From assembly GCF_900107485.1 (NCBI RefSeq), contig NZ_FNQE01000005.1, positions 42,707-106,706 on the forward strand: 64,000 nucleotides of DNA. The letters are read 5' to 3'. The DNA comes from Proteiniborus ethanoligenes (lineage in GTDB: Bacteria > Bacillota > Clostridia > Tissierellales > Proteiniboraceae). A model generated the notes under the pieces. That model had not been told where the DNA came from, did no database searches, and saw only the letters and a program-made list of their open reading frames with translations. This document shows positions 46,097 to 54,439 of the stretch, piece by piece. The stretch's first letter is position 1, and every line of letters starts with the position of its first letter. The position numbers were made by a program, and so were the translations under genes.

Positions 46097-47899
46097 ATGA
46101 AAGGTACTATTGTATCCGCATGGATTAAAACTTCAAGAAAGCTTTACGGTGATTCCTTAGTGGATGAAGCTATGAGAGGGGTTGGTATGAGCCCTGATAG
46201 AATATTCTTGCCTACAGAGGATGTGGAGGATTCCTACGCAAGAGGAATTGTTGATGTTATTTCAAAAAAAATAGGCAAGTCAACTTATGATACGTGGAAG
46301 GAAATAGGAATGGATAATGTTTTGACCTTCTCTAAAGATTATCCTGGTTTTTTTAAGTATAAAAATCTTTATTCTTTTTTAAGAGCAATGTATGATATTC
46401 ATGTAGTGGTTACGGAAAGAATTCCAGGTGCAAATCCACCTATTTTAGGCATGAAGGCCATAAGTGGAAACGTAGCAGAAATGACATACAGCTCAAAACG
46501 AGGAATGTTTGGCTACTTCCATGGTATGCTTAGAGGTGCAGCTAAGTACTATAAAGAAGACATCACTGTAGATATTGTTGAAGAAACATCAGATTTTACA
46601 AAAATACATATCACTTTCCCTGAACAAATATATCATTTCAAGAAATATAAGATTAATAGATTTTTATCTTTTGGATTTATAAAAAAATTTGAGGCTAAGA
46701 TTGCTATAGCTTCTCTAATACTCATTGGAATTCCTAATATAATACTTTCTAGCTTTTTGGATAAATGGCCATTGGCAGGAGTTACTTTAGGACTTAGTCT
46801 TATTGTACCTCTAATAATTACTAAAATGCTTTTATCTCCTATTAAGAGTATTATTTCTCAATTAAAGGACTTAAAGGAAAACAACTATTCTGAAGAGCAT
46901 GATATTTCTACTAATGACTTCTTTGAGGATATTAACAATTTGATTAATGATTACAAGAACATTCTTAAGAGTGATTTTGTTGGGTTTAAGGGAATGACTG
47001 ATGAGCTTAATGTATTTACAGATAAGTTTAATGAAATATCAGATAATATGAATTATACTACTAAGGAAATATCAGGAGTTGTAGAGCAGGTAGCTATGGG
47101 AGCTGTAAATCAAGCTGAAGAAACTGAGAATGCTGCGTACCTGCTTAACGATAATATTTTGGCCCTTAATAAAATAGTTGACAATGAAAACCAAAGTAAG
47201 GATGAGCTTGAAAAAGTTGTGGATAGAATTGGCGATAGCTATAATGAGTTGAAAAATACTTCTTCAAATCTTGATCAAATTTTATCTCAATTTGAGAAGG
47301 TTAAGGAAAATAGCTTAGCTCTTCAAAAAAGAGCTACTGATGTTACAAAGATAGTTGTTACTGTAGAAAATATAGCAGATCAGACTAATTTACTTGCTTT
47401 AAATGCTGCTATTGAAGCTTCAAGAGCCGGTGAACACGGTAGAGGCTTTGCTGTTGTAGCTGAAGAAATAAGAAATCTTGCAGAAGAATCTAAGGGTGCT
47501 GTAAGAAATATTAATTCTAATCTGATTTCATTTATTAAAGAAATAGATTCTGTAGTGTCACAGGTGGAGAACCAATATACTATTTTAAATGATGAAAATG
47601 TTAAGCTTTCAAATGTTGCCGATATAAATCATTCTATTGTTGTATCTGTTAAAGAGGTTTCTTCATCCCTTATAGATATGATTGAGCAGCTTACTGTGGA
47701 AACCAGTACTATTAATAAGGTTTCAGGCAATATAGAATCTTTAGCTGCTATTGCAGAAGAAAACTCTGCTTCCTCAGAGGAGGTAAGTGCTAATATGACT
47801 ACTTATGCAGCTGAGCTTGAAAAAATGATGGCAAATATTGTAGAATTCAAAAAAGTCTCTCAAGCCTTTAAAAAGGACCTTGAAAAATATAAAATGTAA
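46097..47899 (+). CDS. H-NOX (heme NO/O2 binding) methyl-accepting chemotaxis protein
   Basis: 600 residues. N-terminal H-NOX domain (1-185): proximal heme ligand His102, Pro115, and the propionate-binding Y131-S133-R135 motif (YSSKR). Distal Trp9, Asn74 and Tyr140 are all at the positions of the O2-binding Thermoanaerobacter H-NOX. Two membrane helices (about 205-255) lead to a coiled-coil MCP signalling domain with the hairpin tip [20 protein letters not shown]. It should sense O2 or NO and signal through CheA/CheW. Plus strand, divergent from the amidase gene. The gap 45828-46096 shows no other feature. ATG after GGAGGAAGTGGGATAACCCC-type leader. Confidence 0.95.
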   Translation: MKGTIVSAWIKTSRKLYGDSLVDEAMRGVGMSPDRIFLPTEDVEDSYARGIVDVISKKIGKSTYDTWKEIGMDNVLTFSKDYPGFFKYKNLYSFLRAMYDIHVVVTERIPGANPPILGMKAISGNVAEMTYSSKRGMFGYFHGMLRGAAKYYKEDITVDIVEETSDFTKIHITFPEQIYHFKKYKINRFLSFGFIKKFEAKIAIASLILIGIPNIILSSFLDKWPLAGVTLGLSLIVPLIITKMLLSPIKSIISQLKDLKENNYSEEHDISTNDFFEDINNLINDYKNILKSDFVGFKGMTDELNVFTDKFNEISDNMNYTTKEISGVVEQVAMGAVNQAEETENAAYLLNDNILALNKIVDNENQSKDELEKVVDRIGDSYNELKNTSSNLDQILSQFEKVKENSLALQKRATDVTKIVVTVENIADQTNLLALNAAIEASRAGEHGRGFAVVAEEIRNLAEESKGAVRNINSNLISFIKEIDSVVSQVENQYTILNDENVKLSNVADINHSIVVSVKEVSSSLIDMIEQLTVETSTINKVSGNIESLAAIAEENSASSEEVSANMTTYAAELEKMMANIVEFKKVSQAFKKDLEKYKM

Positions 47900-47900
47900 C

Positions 47901-47930
47901 AAAAAACACTCGTTTTCACGAGTGTTTTTT
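47901..47930. terminator. Bidirectional terminator
   Basis: AAAAAACACTCG and CGAGTGTTTTTT form a stem between the convergent chemoreceptor gene and the hendecad gene. Confidence 0.88.
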
Positions 47931-47954
47931 TATTCATTGATTAGCCGTAGACCC

Positions 47955-48572
47955 TTATTTTGAAAATACCTGCTTCAGTTCTTGGAAAACCTTATAGGTT
48001 TCCTCTGATTTTTTGAAAGTATTATCCGATTCTAGTATAAATCTTTTTATTGCATCTTGATTTTGCTCAAGTCTGTCAAGTCTTGAGATAACCTCTTTAT
48101 GATTCTTGTCGATTTTCATTTCAAGTATTACATGATTTGATTCAATTTTGCTTTCAAGCATTTCTTGATTTGATTCAATTTTGCTTTCAAGCATTGCTTG
48201 ATTTGATTCAATTTTGCTTTCAAGTGTCACATGATTGTCTTCAATTTTCTTTGCAAGTATTGCTTGGTTTTCTTCAATCTTTCTTTCAAGCATTGCTTGG
48301 TTTGATTCAATCTTTCTCTCAAGCATTTCTTGATTTGATTCAATCTTTCTCTCAAGCATTTCTTGATTTGATTCAATCTTTCTCTCAAGCATTTCTTGAT
48401 TTGCTTCAATCTTTCTTTCAAGCATTACTTGACTCGCTTCAATTTTGCTTTCAAGTGTTACATAATTGTCTTCAATTTTCTTTGCGAGTATTACTTGGTT
48501 TTCTTCAATTTTTCTTTCAAGCATTACTTGGTTTTCTAATATCTGTTGCAGTATTTTTTCCGTATTAGACAT
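47955..48572 (-). CDS. Hendecad-repeat coiled-coil protein
   Basis: 205 residues, almost all made of 13 tandem 11-residue repeats of the form MLERKIESNQE (variants ILAKKIEDNYV, TLESKIEASQV), with 33-base DNA repeats behind them (about 48130-48550). Hydrophobic residues at fixed positions imply a long straight or slightly right-handed coiled coil. The C-terminal 50 residues (HKEVISRLDRLEQNQDAIKRF) continue as helix. No signal or membrane segment. Function unknown. It follows csoR by 63 bases and may belong to the copper operon by read-through. ATG after GGAGGG. Confidence 0.8.
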   Translation of the reverse strand: MSNTEKILQQILENQVMLERKIEENQVILAKKIEDNYVTLESKIEASQVMLERKIEANQEMLERKIESNQEMLERKIESNQEMLERKIESNQAMLERKIEENQAILAKKIEDNHVTLESKIESNQAMLESKIESNQEMLESKIESNHVILEMKIDKNHKEVISRLDRLEQNQDAIKRFILESDNTFKKSEETYKVFQELKQVFSK

Positions 48573-48635
48573 GGGAGCCCTCCTCGTCTACAAGCTTAGT
48601 AATTATATTATATACTACAATATATTATTTTCAAA

Positions 48636-48899
48636 CTATTTTACATATTTATCTATTACATTTATTATTTCTTCTATTTTCTCATCCCCATGTCCTTCAA
48701 GAATAGCATCCTTTACACAGCTTTTAATATGTTGATCTAATATACTCAGATTTGCTTTTTTAAGCAAGCCTATTATTGATAGTATTTGCTTAGATATGTC
48801 TACACAATATCTATCGTCCTCTATCATCTTAATAATACCTTCGACTTGTCCCTTAGTAGTTTTTAAAAGATTTAATGCTTTTTTCTTACCTTCATTCAT
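48636..48899 (-). CDS. csoR: CsoR-family copper-sensing repressor
   Basis: 87 residues, all-helical DUF156 fold. Metal/thiol site residues in order: Cys in RYCVDI, His and Cys in DQHIKSCVKDA, the C-H-C pattern of copper-sensing CsoR. Copper binding releases it from DNA. It follows copA and copZ in one operon whose promoter has a matching palindrome, giving negative autoregulation. A CstR-type persulfide sensor would keep the cysteines but lack the His, so CsoR is favoured. Confidence 0.92.
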   Translation of the reverse strand: MNEGKKKALNLLKTTKGQVEGIIKMIEDDRYCVDISKQILSIIGLLKKANLSILDQHIKSCVKDAILEGHGDEKIEEIINVIDKYVK

Positions 48900-48923
48900 A
48901 TTAATTCTCCGTTCTATTTTTCT

Positions 48924-49121
48924 TTAGATTACATTGTAGCCTGCTTCTTCTATAGCTTCCTTAAGCAGAGCATGGACTAGGTTATCTCCTTCAATCTCTA
49001 CAGAGTGGTTAGTTAAATCTACTTCTACAGTTTTAACTCCTTCTATTTGACCTAATGCATCCTTTACTGCCTTTACACAATGTTGACAGCTCATGCCCTC
49101 TACTGTTAATGTTTTTTTCAT
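48924..49121 (-). CDS. copZ: Copper chaperone CopZ
   Basis: 65 residues from the ATG at 49121 (AAAGGAG upstream). Single HMA domain with copper-binding GMSCQHC. It carries Cu(I) to the ATPase CopA and the sensor CsoR in the cytoplasm. It lies 39 bases after copA and 24 before csoR. Here both cysteines are encoded normally, unlike the first HMA of CopA. Confidence 0.93.
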   Translation of the reverse strand: MKKTLTVEGMSCQHCVKAVKDALGQIEGVKTVEVDLTNHSVEIEGDNLVHALLKEAIEEAGYNVI

Positions 49122-49160
49122 ATGAACACTCTCCTTTATAATATGTTTTATAATTCTCAA

Positions 49161-51536
49161 TTATTTAACTTTAAACCTCTTTAATCTCAATGAATTACTA
49201 ACTACTGATACTGAGCTGAATGCCATGGCCGCTCCTGCTATCATAGGGTTTAGGTAGCCTAAAGCTGCTAAAGGTATGCCAGCAGTGTTGTAGCCAAAGG
49301 CCCAGAAAAGATTTTGCTTTATTGTCCTCATGGTTTTTCTGCTTAATTCTATAGCATGAACTATGTCTCTTAAATCTCCTTTTATAAGGGTAATATCTGC
49401 TGCTTCCATGGCTACGTCAGTTCCTGTACCTATTGCAAAGCCTGTGTCTGCTGCAGCAAGTGCTGGAGCGTCATTTATCCCATCTCCAACCATGCCTACA
49501 ACTTTTCCTTCTCCCTTAATCCTTTCAATGTTTTCTGCTTTATGTTCAGGTAATACCTCTGCTAGTACATTATCTATTCCTACCTGCCTTGCAATAGCCT
49601 TTGCTGTTCTTTCATTGTCTCCTGTTATCATATAAACTTCTATTCCTAATTTCATTAATCCTTCTATGGCTTCCTTTGAATGCTCCTTAACTGTATCTGC
49701 TACTGCTATTATCCCACTTAATTTATTGTCTATGGAGATTAGCATCGCAGTCTTTCCTTCATCCTCTAGCTCTGATATTTTATCTTCCACATGAGATATT
49801 TCAATAGCTTTATCCTTCATTAGCTTTCGGTTCCCTATATATATAGTCTTATCTTCTATAAGTGCATAGATACCATGACCTGGTATTGCATAAAAGTCCT
49901 CAGTATCTTCTAGCACCATACCTTTTTCTTTAGCCTTCTCTACTATTGCTTGCCCTAATGGATGCTCTGAGTTTTTCTCTGCAATTGCTGAGAGTCTAAG
50001 TATTTCATCCTCATCATATTCAAAGAAAATAACATCCGTAACCTCTGGCTCTCCCTTAGTAATAGTTCCTGTTTTGTCAAGTACAATTGCATTTATTTTA
50101 TGTGCTCTTTCTAGATGCTCTCCACCTTTTATTAATATTCCATTTTCTGCTCCCTTACCTGTCCCCACCATAATAGCTGTAGGCGTAGCTAGACCTAATG
50201 CACAAGGACATGCAATTACTAATACTGCAACTGCACTTATTAATGCTTGAGTAAAGTCTTTGCCCACTAAATACCAAATCAAAAATGTAATAGCTGATAT
50301 GCCAACTACAGCAGGTACAAATACGCCAGATATTTGGTCTGCCAGTCTTTGTACTGGTGCCTTTGAGCCTTGGGCATCCTCTACAAGCTTTATTATTTGT
50401 GCCAATGCTGTATCTTTCCCAATCTTTGTAGCTTCAAATCTAAATGTTCCAAACTTATTTATTGTAGCACCTATTACCTCATCACCTGCTTTTTTATCTA
50501 CAGGTATGCTTTCTCCTGTTAGCATAGATTCATCTACTGATGAATTGCCTTCTACTATTTTACCATCTACTGGAATCTTTTCCCCTGGTCTAACTACTAT
50601 TATATCTCCCACTACAACATCTTCAATTGGTATATCTACTTCCTCTCCATTTTTTATGATTCTAGCAGTCTTAGCCTGTAGTCCCATTAGTCTTTTTATA
50701 GCCTCAGATGTTCTACCCTTTGCTAGGGCCTCTAAAAGCTTACCTAATAGGATTAAAGTGATAATAACCGCAGAGGCTTCAAAATAATAATCGGGCACAC
50801 CTACTATTACGTTGTATATACTATAAAAATATGCGGCTGATGTTCCCATAGCAACTAATACGTCCATATTAGCTCCTCCACCTCTAAGAGAATGGTATGC
50901 TCCCTTATAAAATCTATAGCCTATTACGAATTGAACAGGTGTAGCTAGTGCCAGCTGGAAATATCCATTACTTAAAATATTGTGTACTCCTGCCATATGG
51001 AAAAACATTGCCGAAAATAATGGTAAGCTTAATAAGGTAGATATAATAAATAAATATTTTAATTTATTTATTTCCCTTTCTCTAGCTTCTTTTTCTCTGT
51101 CTATACTTTCATCTATTTCTTCTCTAACGCTATATCCTGCTTTCTTAATAGCATTTTTAAAGTCATCAATTGTTAAATCGCCTTCAACATATTCTACAGT
51201 CCCTTTGTTTAATGCTAGGTTTACATTTACATTTGTTACTCCTTGGATTCTATTAAGAACCTTTTCAACTCTTGCTGAGCAAGCAGCACAAGTCATGCCT
51301 TCTATATTTAAAGTAGTCTTTCCAATTGGTACTTGGTATCCTGTTTTTTCAACTCTAACAACAATATCCCCTATAGAAAGCTTTTCTGAATCATATTCTA
51401 CCGTTGCTTTTTCTGCTATTAAATTTACTATAGCAGAATTTACTCCTTCCATCCTTGATAGAGCATCCTCTACCCGCTTTGAGCAGGATGCTCAGGTCAT
51501 TCCTTGAACTTTTATATTAATCTTTTCAATTCCCAT
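49161..51536 (-). CDS. copA: Copper-exporting P1B-type ATPase with predicted selenocysteine (UxxC) in its first metal domain
   Basis: 791 residues if the in-frame TGA at 51492-51494 (codon 15) is read as selenocysteine. ATG at 51536 after AGGAG. HMA domain 1 reads GMT-U-ASC where the family has GMTCxxC; HMA domain 2 has GMTCAAC (Cys83, Cys86). Then eight membrane helices with CPC ([13 protein letters not shown]), phosphorylation motif [15 protein letters not shown], and the hinge [12 protein letters not shown]. It exports Cu(I). A hairpin suitable for a SECIS starts at the TGA. Without read-through, initiation at an internal codon near 51452 would lose domain 1. First gene of copA-copZ-csoR. 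Confidence 0.9.
51461..51493 (-). promoter_or_regulatory. Predicted bacterial SECIS hairpin of copA
   Basis: Immediately at the TGA, GAGCATCC (51486-51493) pairs perfectly with GGATGCTC (51461-51468). An inner GCTC/GGGT stem closes an AAAGC loop. Position and shape fit bacterial SECIS elements. Confidence 0.7.
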
Positions 51537-51582
51537 CTTGTCACTCCTATCAATAAAGTTTTTCAACGGATTTATACGCCCC

Positions 51583-51598
51583 CACCCCATATGGGGTG
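51583..51598. promoter_or_regulatory. CsoR-type operator of copA
   Basis: A perfect 16-bp palindrome CACCCCATATGGGGTG, GC-rich in an AT-rich region, just downstream of the -10 box. Position and sequence fit CsoR operators. Confidence 0.8.
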
Positions 51599-51607
51599 TG
51601 TAGATTA

Positions 51608-51636
51608 ATTATAGCATTATGTTTTTTGTTTGTAAA
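51608..51636 (-). promoter_or_regulatory. Sigma-A promoter of copA-copZ-csoR
   Basis: Minus-strand TTTACA (51631-51636), 17-base spacer, TATAAT (51608-51613). The operator lies over the expected start site, so a bound repressor would block initiation. Confidence 0.8.
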
Positions 51637-51663
51637 TAGTATTATTCCTTTTTCAAAAAATTA

Positions 51664-51688
51664 AAAACACCTATTTAACATAGGTGCT
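51664..51688 (-). terminator. Terminator of the FNR-like gene
   Basis: CACCTAT pairs with ATAGGTG around a 5-base loop, followed on the minus strand by TTTTTAATTTTTTG. It overlaps the stop codon region. Confidence 0.8.
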
Positions 51689-52419
51689 TAAGTAGTCATA
51701 TATTCTAACTCTTCTATATCATTAATTATTATTTTTTTGCTTCCAATTAGCTCTATTACTCCTTGCTCTTGCATGCTGCCTAATTTTCTGCTGATGGTTT
51801 CTCTGGTAACTCCTATATAATTAGCTATATCCTCTCTGCTTAAAGGCAGCTCAAGCTCTATTATATCTCCTTTTGCAACTCCAAAATCCTTTACAAAGCT
51901 AAGCAAAAGTCCAGCTATTCTGGCCTCTATATCTTTTGTACTTAGGCTTTGGATGAGATTCTCTAGCTTTACGATTCTATCATAAACCACCTGTAGTATT
52001 TGAAGTCCTATCTCAGGTGTTTCTTTTATTATGCCATCAAAATCATCCTTTGTAAGTATGCAAATATTTGAGTCTTCTAATGCCTCTGCATTAAATTTAA
52101 ATTCATCTTTCTTTAAAAGGCTTAAGTCTCCAACAAAATCACCTTCAGAAAGAAGGTAGAGTATTTGTTCCTTTCCTTCTCTAGTGTATTTAAATATTTT
52201 AATCTTCCCTTTGTTTATAACATAAAGCTTATCAGATACATCGCCTTCGAAAAATATTATCTGACCTTTTTTAAAGTTTTTATGTGCTATTTTCTCTGTA
52301 AGCCTTCCTAGTTGTTCTGGAGTCAGTACAGAAAAAATTGATACCTTATGAGCACAGTATTTACCTTTGCATAGATTACAAACATTATATTCTCTTGTAG
52401 CTCCTAAAACATTTTCCAT
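51688..52419 (-). CDS. Crp/Fnr-family regulator with N-terminal cysteine cluster (FNR-like)
   Basis: 243 residues. Cysteines 14, 17 and 22 (CNLCKGKYC) plus one in SNICILT match the number and rough positions of the four Fe-S ligands of FNR. A cyclic-nucleotide-type beta-roll (about 30-150) and an HTH_CRP domain follow (LSREDIANYIGVTRETISRKL). A redox- or NO-sensing role is likely. A TGTGA-type palindrome before the DUF1858 gene is a candidate target. Divergent function from CRP since the cAMP-binding residues are not evident. ATG after AGGGGGA. Confidence 0.85.
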   Translation of the reverse strand: MENVLGATREYNVCNLCKGKYCAHKVSIFSVLTPEQLGRLTEKIAHKNFKKGQIIFFEGDVSDKLYVINKGKIKIFKYTREGKEQILYLLSEGDFVGDLSLLKKDEFKFNAEALEDSNICILTKDDFDGIIKETPEIGLQILQVVYDRIVKLENLIQSLSTKDIEARIAGLLLSFVKDFGVAKGDIIELELPLSREDIANYIGVTRETISRKLGSMQEQGVIELIGSKKIIINDIEELEYMTT

Positions 52420-52548
52420 TTATTTTCCCCCTTATATAAAGCAAGGCTATTGATTAGATTATATTCTTATTCCCGCATATTATTTATATTTCTATAATCT
52501 ATTATAACGGATATGGTGAATATTTCAAATAAGGAGGAAAAATAAAAT

Positions 52549-52567
52549 CCGTAGGTCATACCTACGG
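52549..52567 (-). terminator. Terminator of the zinc ribbon gene
   Basis: CCGTAGGT and ACCTACGG around CAT, followed on the minus strand by ATTTTATTTTT. Confidence 0.85.
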
Positions 52568-52574
52568 TTATATA

Positions 52575-52712
52575 TTATATGCTGCAAGGGCTATATCCAC
52601 AGTTTGGACAAATAAAGCAACCTCCCTCTGGCATCATTTTGCTTCCACACTCGTTACATTCGTTGCTTTGAAGATTCTTTTTGTCTTTTTTTATAATTGT
52701 TCCGTTTTCCAT
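52575..52712 (-). CDS. 45-residue zinc ribbon protein resembling the NrdJ C-terminal domain
   Basis: ATG at 52712 after GAGGAG; stop TAA. Four-cysteine ribbon CNECGSKM..GGCFICPNCGYSPCS. The same pattern ends B12-dependent ribonucleotide reductases (NrdJ), where it handles reducing equivalents. As a free protein it could be a redox or metal-binding module. It begins 13 bases after the cyclo-ligase gene, so the two are co-transcribed. Too short for usual gene calls. Confidence 0.75.
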   Translation of the reverse strand: MENGTIIKKDKKNLQSNECNECGSKMMPEGGCFICPNCGYSPCSI

Positions 52713-52725
52713 GCTAGTTCTCCTC

Positions 52726-53304
52726 TTATCTTATTATTATTCTGCTATCTGTAACTACATAATCCACTGGCATATCATGCTCTTCTGTAGCTATATATTC
52801 TAATATTTGATAGTCGTATGCCAATCCTATAGTAGGAATTGTAAAGCATAATTTTGAAAGAAATCTATCATAGTAGCCCGCACCAAAGCCAACTCTAAAG
52901 CAACCCCTATCAAAAGCAAGTCCTGGAAGTATTATTAAATCAATGCTTTCAGTGCTTACAGGTTTCACAAGCTCTGCTTTAGGCTCTAAATATCCAAAAC
53001 TACTCTTTACCAAATCCTTTTCTACACTTTTGATTTCAGTTGGCACAATTCTTTTTCCATCATCTATGCAAAATGGTACTATGACATTTTTCCCAAGATC
53101 CTTGCATAATTGAATTAGCTTGAAAGTGTCTACTTCATTATCAAAGCTTAAATAAAGCATTATTGATTTGCTTTCCTTAAATATTGGCAATTTAGTTAGA
53201 GTTGAAATAATTTTTTCGCTTAAGACTTCTACTTGCTCCTTGCTCATTTGTTTTCTTAAAGCTATCATTTCTTGTCTTATTTCGTGTTTTCTGTAATTTC
53301 TCAT
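52726..53304 (-). CDS. 5-formyltetrahydrofolate cyclo-ligase
   Basis: 192 residues. ATP-dependent conversion of 5-formyl-THF to 5,10-methenyl-THF. N-terminal RKHEIRQEMIALRKQMS binds ATP. The C-terminal LPGLAFDRGCFRVGFGAGYYDRFL is the family signature. ATG after GGAGGGGA. Cytoplasmic one-carbon metabolism; followed by the small zinc ribbon gene. Confidence 0.94.
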   Translation of the reverse strand: MRNYRKHEIRQEMIALRKQMSKEQVEVLSEKIISTLTKLPIFKESKSIMLYLSFDNEVDTFKLIQLCKDLGKNVIVPFCIDDGKRIVPTEIKSVEKDLVKSSFGYLEPKAELVKPVSTESIDLIILPGLAFDRGCFRVGFGAGYYDRFLSKLCFTIPTIGLAYDYQILEYIATEEHDMPVDYVVTDSRIIIR

Positions 53305-53383
53305 ATTTCCCCTCCTGCCAGCTGCTAATTAATATATATCCATAATTCTACCCTTTAATCAGGTAATATATGATCAAAAAAAA

Positions 53384-53405
53384 GAGCAAGGTCTATACCT
53401 CGCTC
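53384..53405 (-). terminator. Terminator of the HesB-like gene
   Basis: GAGC.AGGT pairs with ACCT.GCTC, followed on the minus strand by TTTTTTTTGATC. Confidence 0.8.
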
Positions 53406-53414
53406 TCTAAATGC

Positions 53415-53717
53415 TTAACTACAGGTTGATCCTCCTCTGATTGGTACTATGTGGAATCCTTTTCTTAGCCAATCATTTACATAGTCTACATTAAATGTAC
53501 CATATGTGCTTAGAAGATCTTTTTCAACTAAATAAGTGTAATCTCCTATTTTAGTTACATCGTCTCCATCTTTTTGCTCATCCAGAGCTAAACCAAATGA
53601 TGGACCGCCTCAGCCAACTCCTGCAATATATATTCTTACGCTTTTACTTTCTGAACCTTTTTTGTCTAATATTTTCTTAAGCTCTTCTTGAGCTTTTTCT
53701 GTTACATTTATGTTCAT
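53415..53717 (-). CDS. HesB/IscA-like protein with predicted selenocysteine
   Basis: 100 residues if the TGA at 53610-53612 (codon 36) is selenocysteine. ATG at 53717 after GGAGGG; natural stop TAA at 53415. The frame reads IYIAGVG-U-GGPSFGLALDE, where HesB/IscA-like relatives have Cys, and ends GFHIVPIRGGSTCS. HesB-like proteins with Sec at this position are an established selenoprotein family in anaerobes, of unknown exact role (thiol redox or Fe-S related). Protein-like sequence continues unchanged on both sides of the TGA, which argues against a pseudogene. A CsoR-like palindrome precedes it. Confidence 0.88.
53580..53612 (-). promoter_or_regulatory. Candidate SECIS of the HesB-like gene
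   Basis: Within 30 bases after the TGA, TCCA pairs with TGGA, enclosing a loop with TTTGG. It is weaker than the other two candidates; position is appropriate. Confidence 0.45.
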
Positions 53718-53749
53718 AATATCCCTCCATACTTTCTCTTAATTGTTTT

Positions 53750-53766
53750 ATACCCCCAACGGGTAT
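53750..53766. promoter_or_regulatory. CsoR-like palindrome before the HesB-like gene
   Basis: ATACCC-N5-GGGTAT, perfect 6-bp arms, 33 bases before the start. It resembles CsoR/CstR operators of the TACCC...GGGTA type. Confidence 0.6.
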
Positions 53767-53815
53767 TGCTAAACATATTCTATTACATATTTATCTTTTG
53801 GTCAACAATTTTTAT

Positions 53816-54436
53816 TTATACATACAAATATTTAATAGCATAATATCCCAGCATTGCAAAAGCAAAAATAATATACGATGTGTTTTTGTTTTTAGAGGCT
53901 TTTAAATCCAAGGATTCTATAAGTGCTGCCAAAATAAACAATAGGGATATATACAGAACAACAGGATGCCTATATTCTCCAAAATGCTTTATTGCTAAAA
54001 AGCCATTGTATGCCTTACCTATTAAAAAGCCTTCAAAATATCTTGACCAGATTATTATTGATGATGAAATATAGAAAGGAATTACAAAAAGCTTAAAAAG
54101 TGCATTAAAGGGAATGTTTTTCTTTTTTGAAGCTAAGTAAATAGCTAGTATCCCTGATATTATTCCACCCATAAAGCTTAAGTTCATATGAGAGAGCTTA
54201 AAGATGGATATTATATTATGATAGTATTCTAGATGGAATACTACATAAATTAGTCTTGCTCCTAAAAAGCTTAATATTATGGATGTAAAAAATATATCTT
54301 CTGCTTTAGACGCTTCTAGCTCTTGTTTTTTTGCTGATATCTTAATATAAATATAGCTAAGCAATATTGAGATAATGAATAGAAGCATAAACCAGGATAC
54401 TACTATAGACTTAAAAACAAATGCATAAGGCCTCAT
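53816..54436 (-). CDS. Prolipoprotein diacylglyceryl transferase (Lgt)-like membrane protein
   Basis: 206 residues, about seven helices. It shares Lgt landmarks: FLGARLIYVVFHLEYY resembles the GxRxxYV block, and LSFMGGIISGILA resembles the H-x-GG loop but with Met-Gly-Gly and no His. Conserved late Lgt motifs are weak, so it may be a divergent Lgt paralogue. It lies 3 bases after the TlpA gene and beyond ccdA, in a disulfide-relay context. Classical Lgt transfers diacylglycerol to lipobox cysteines; whether this one does is uncertain. Confidence 0.65.
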   Translation of the reverse strand: MRPYAFVFKSIVVSWFMLLFIISILLSYIYIKISAKKQELEASKAEDIFFTSIILSFLGARLIYVVFHLEYYHNIISIFKLSHMNLSFMGGIISGILAIYLASKKKNIPFNALFKLFVIPFYISSSIIIWSRYFEGFLIGKAYNGFLAIKHFGEYRHPVVLYISLLFILAALIESLDLKASKNKNTSYIIFAFAMLGYYAIKYLYV

Positions 54437-54439
54437 TTT

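Noticed and set aside
48137..48568. Plus-strand Phe/Gln-rich repeat frame
   Set aside because: Shadow of the hendecad coiled-coil gene on the opposite strand.
53415..53717. Pseudogene with nonsense mutation
   Set aside because: Sequence after the TGA stays in frame and conserved, and two further genes show the same replacement at a cysteine.
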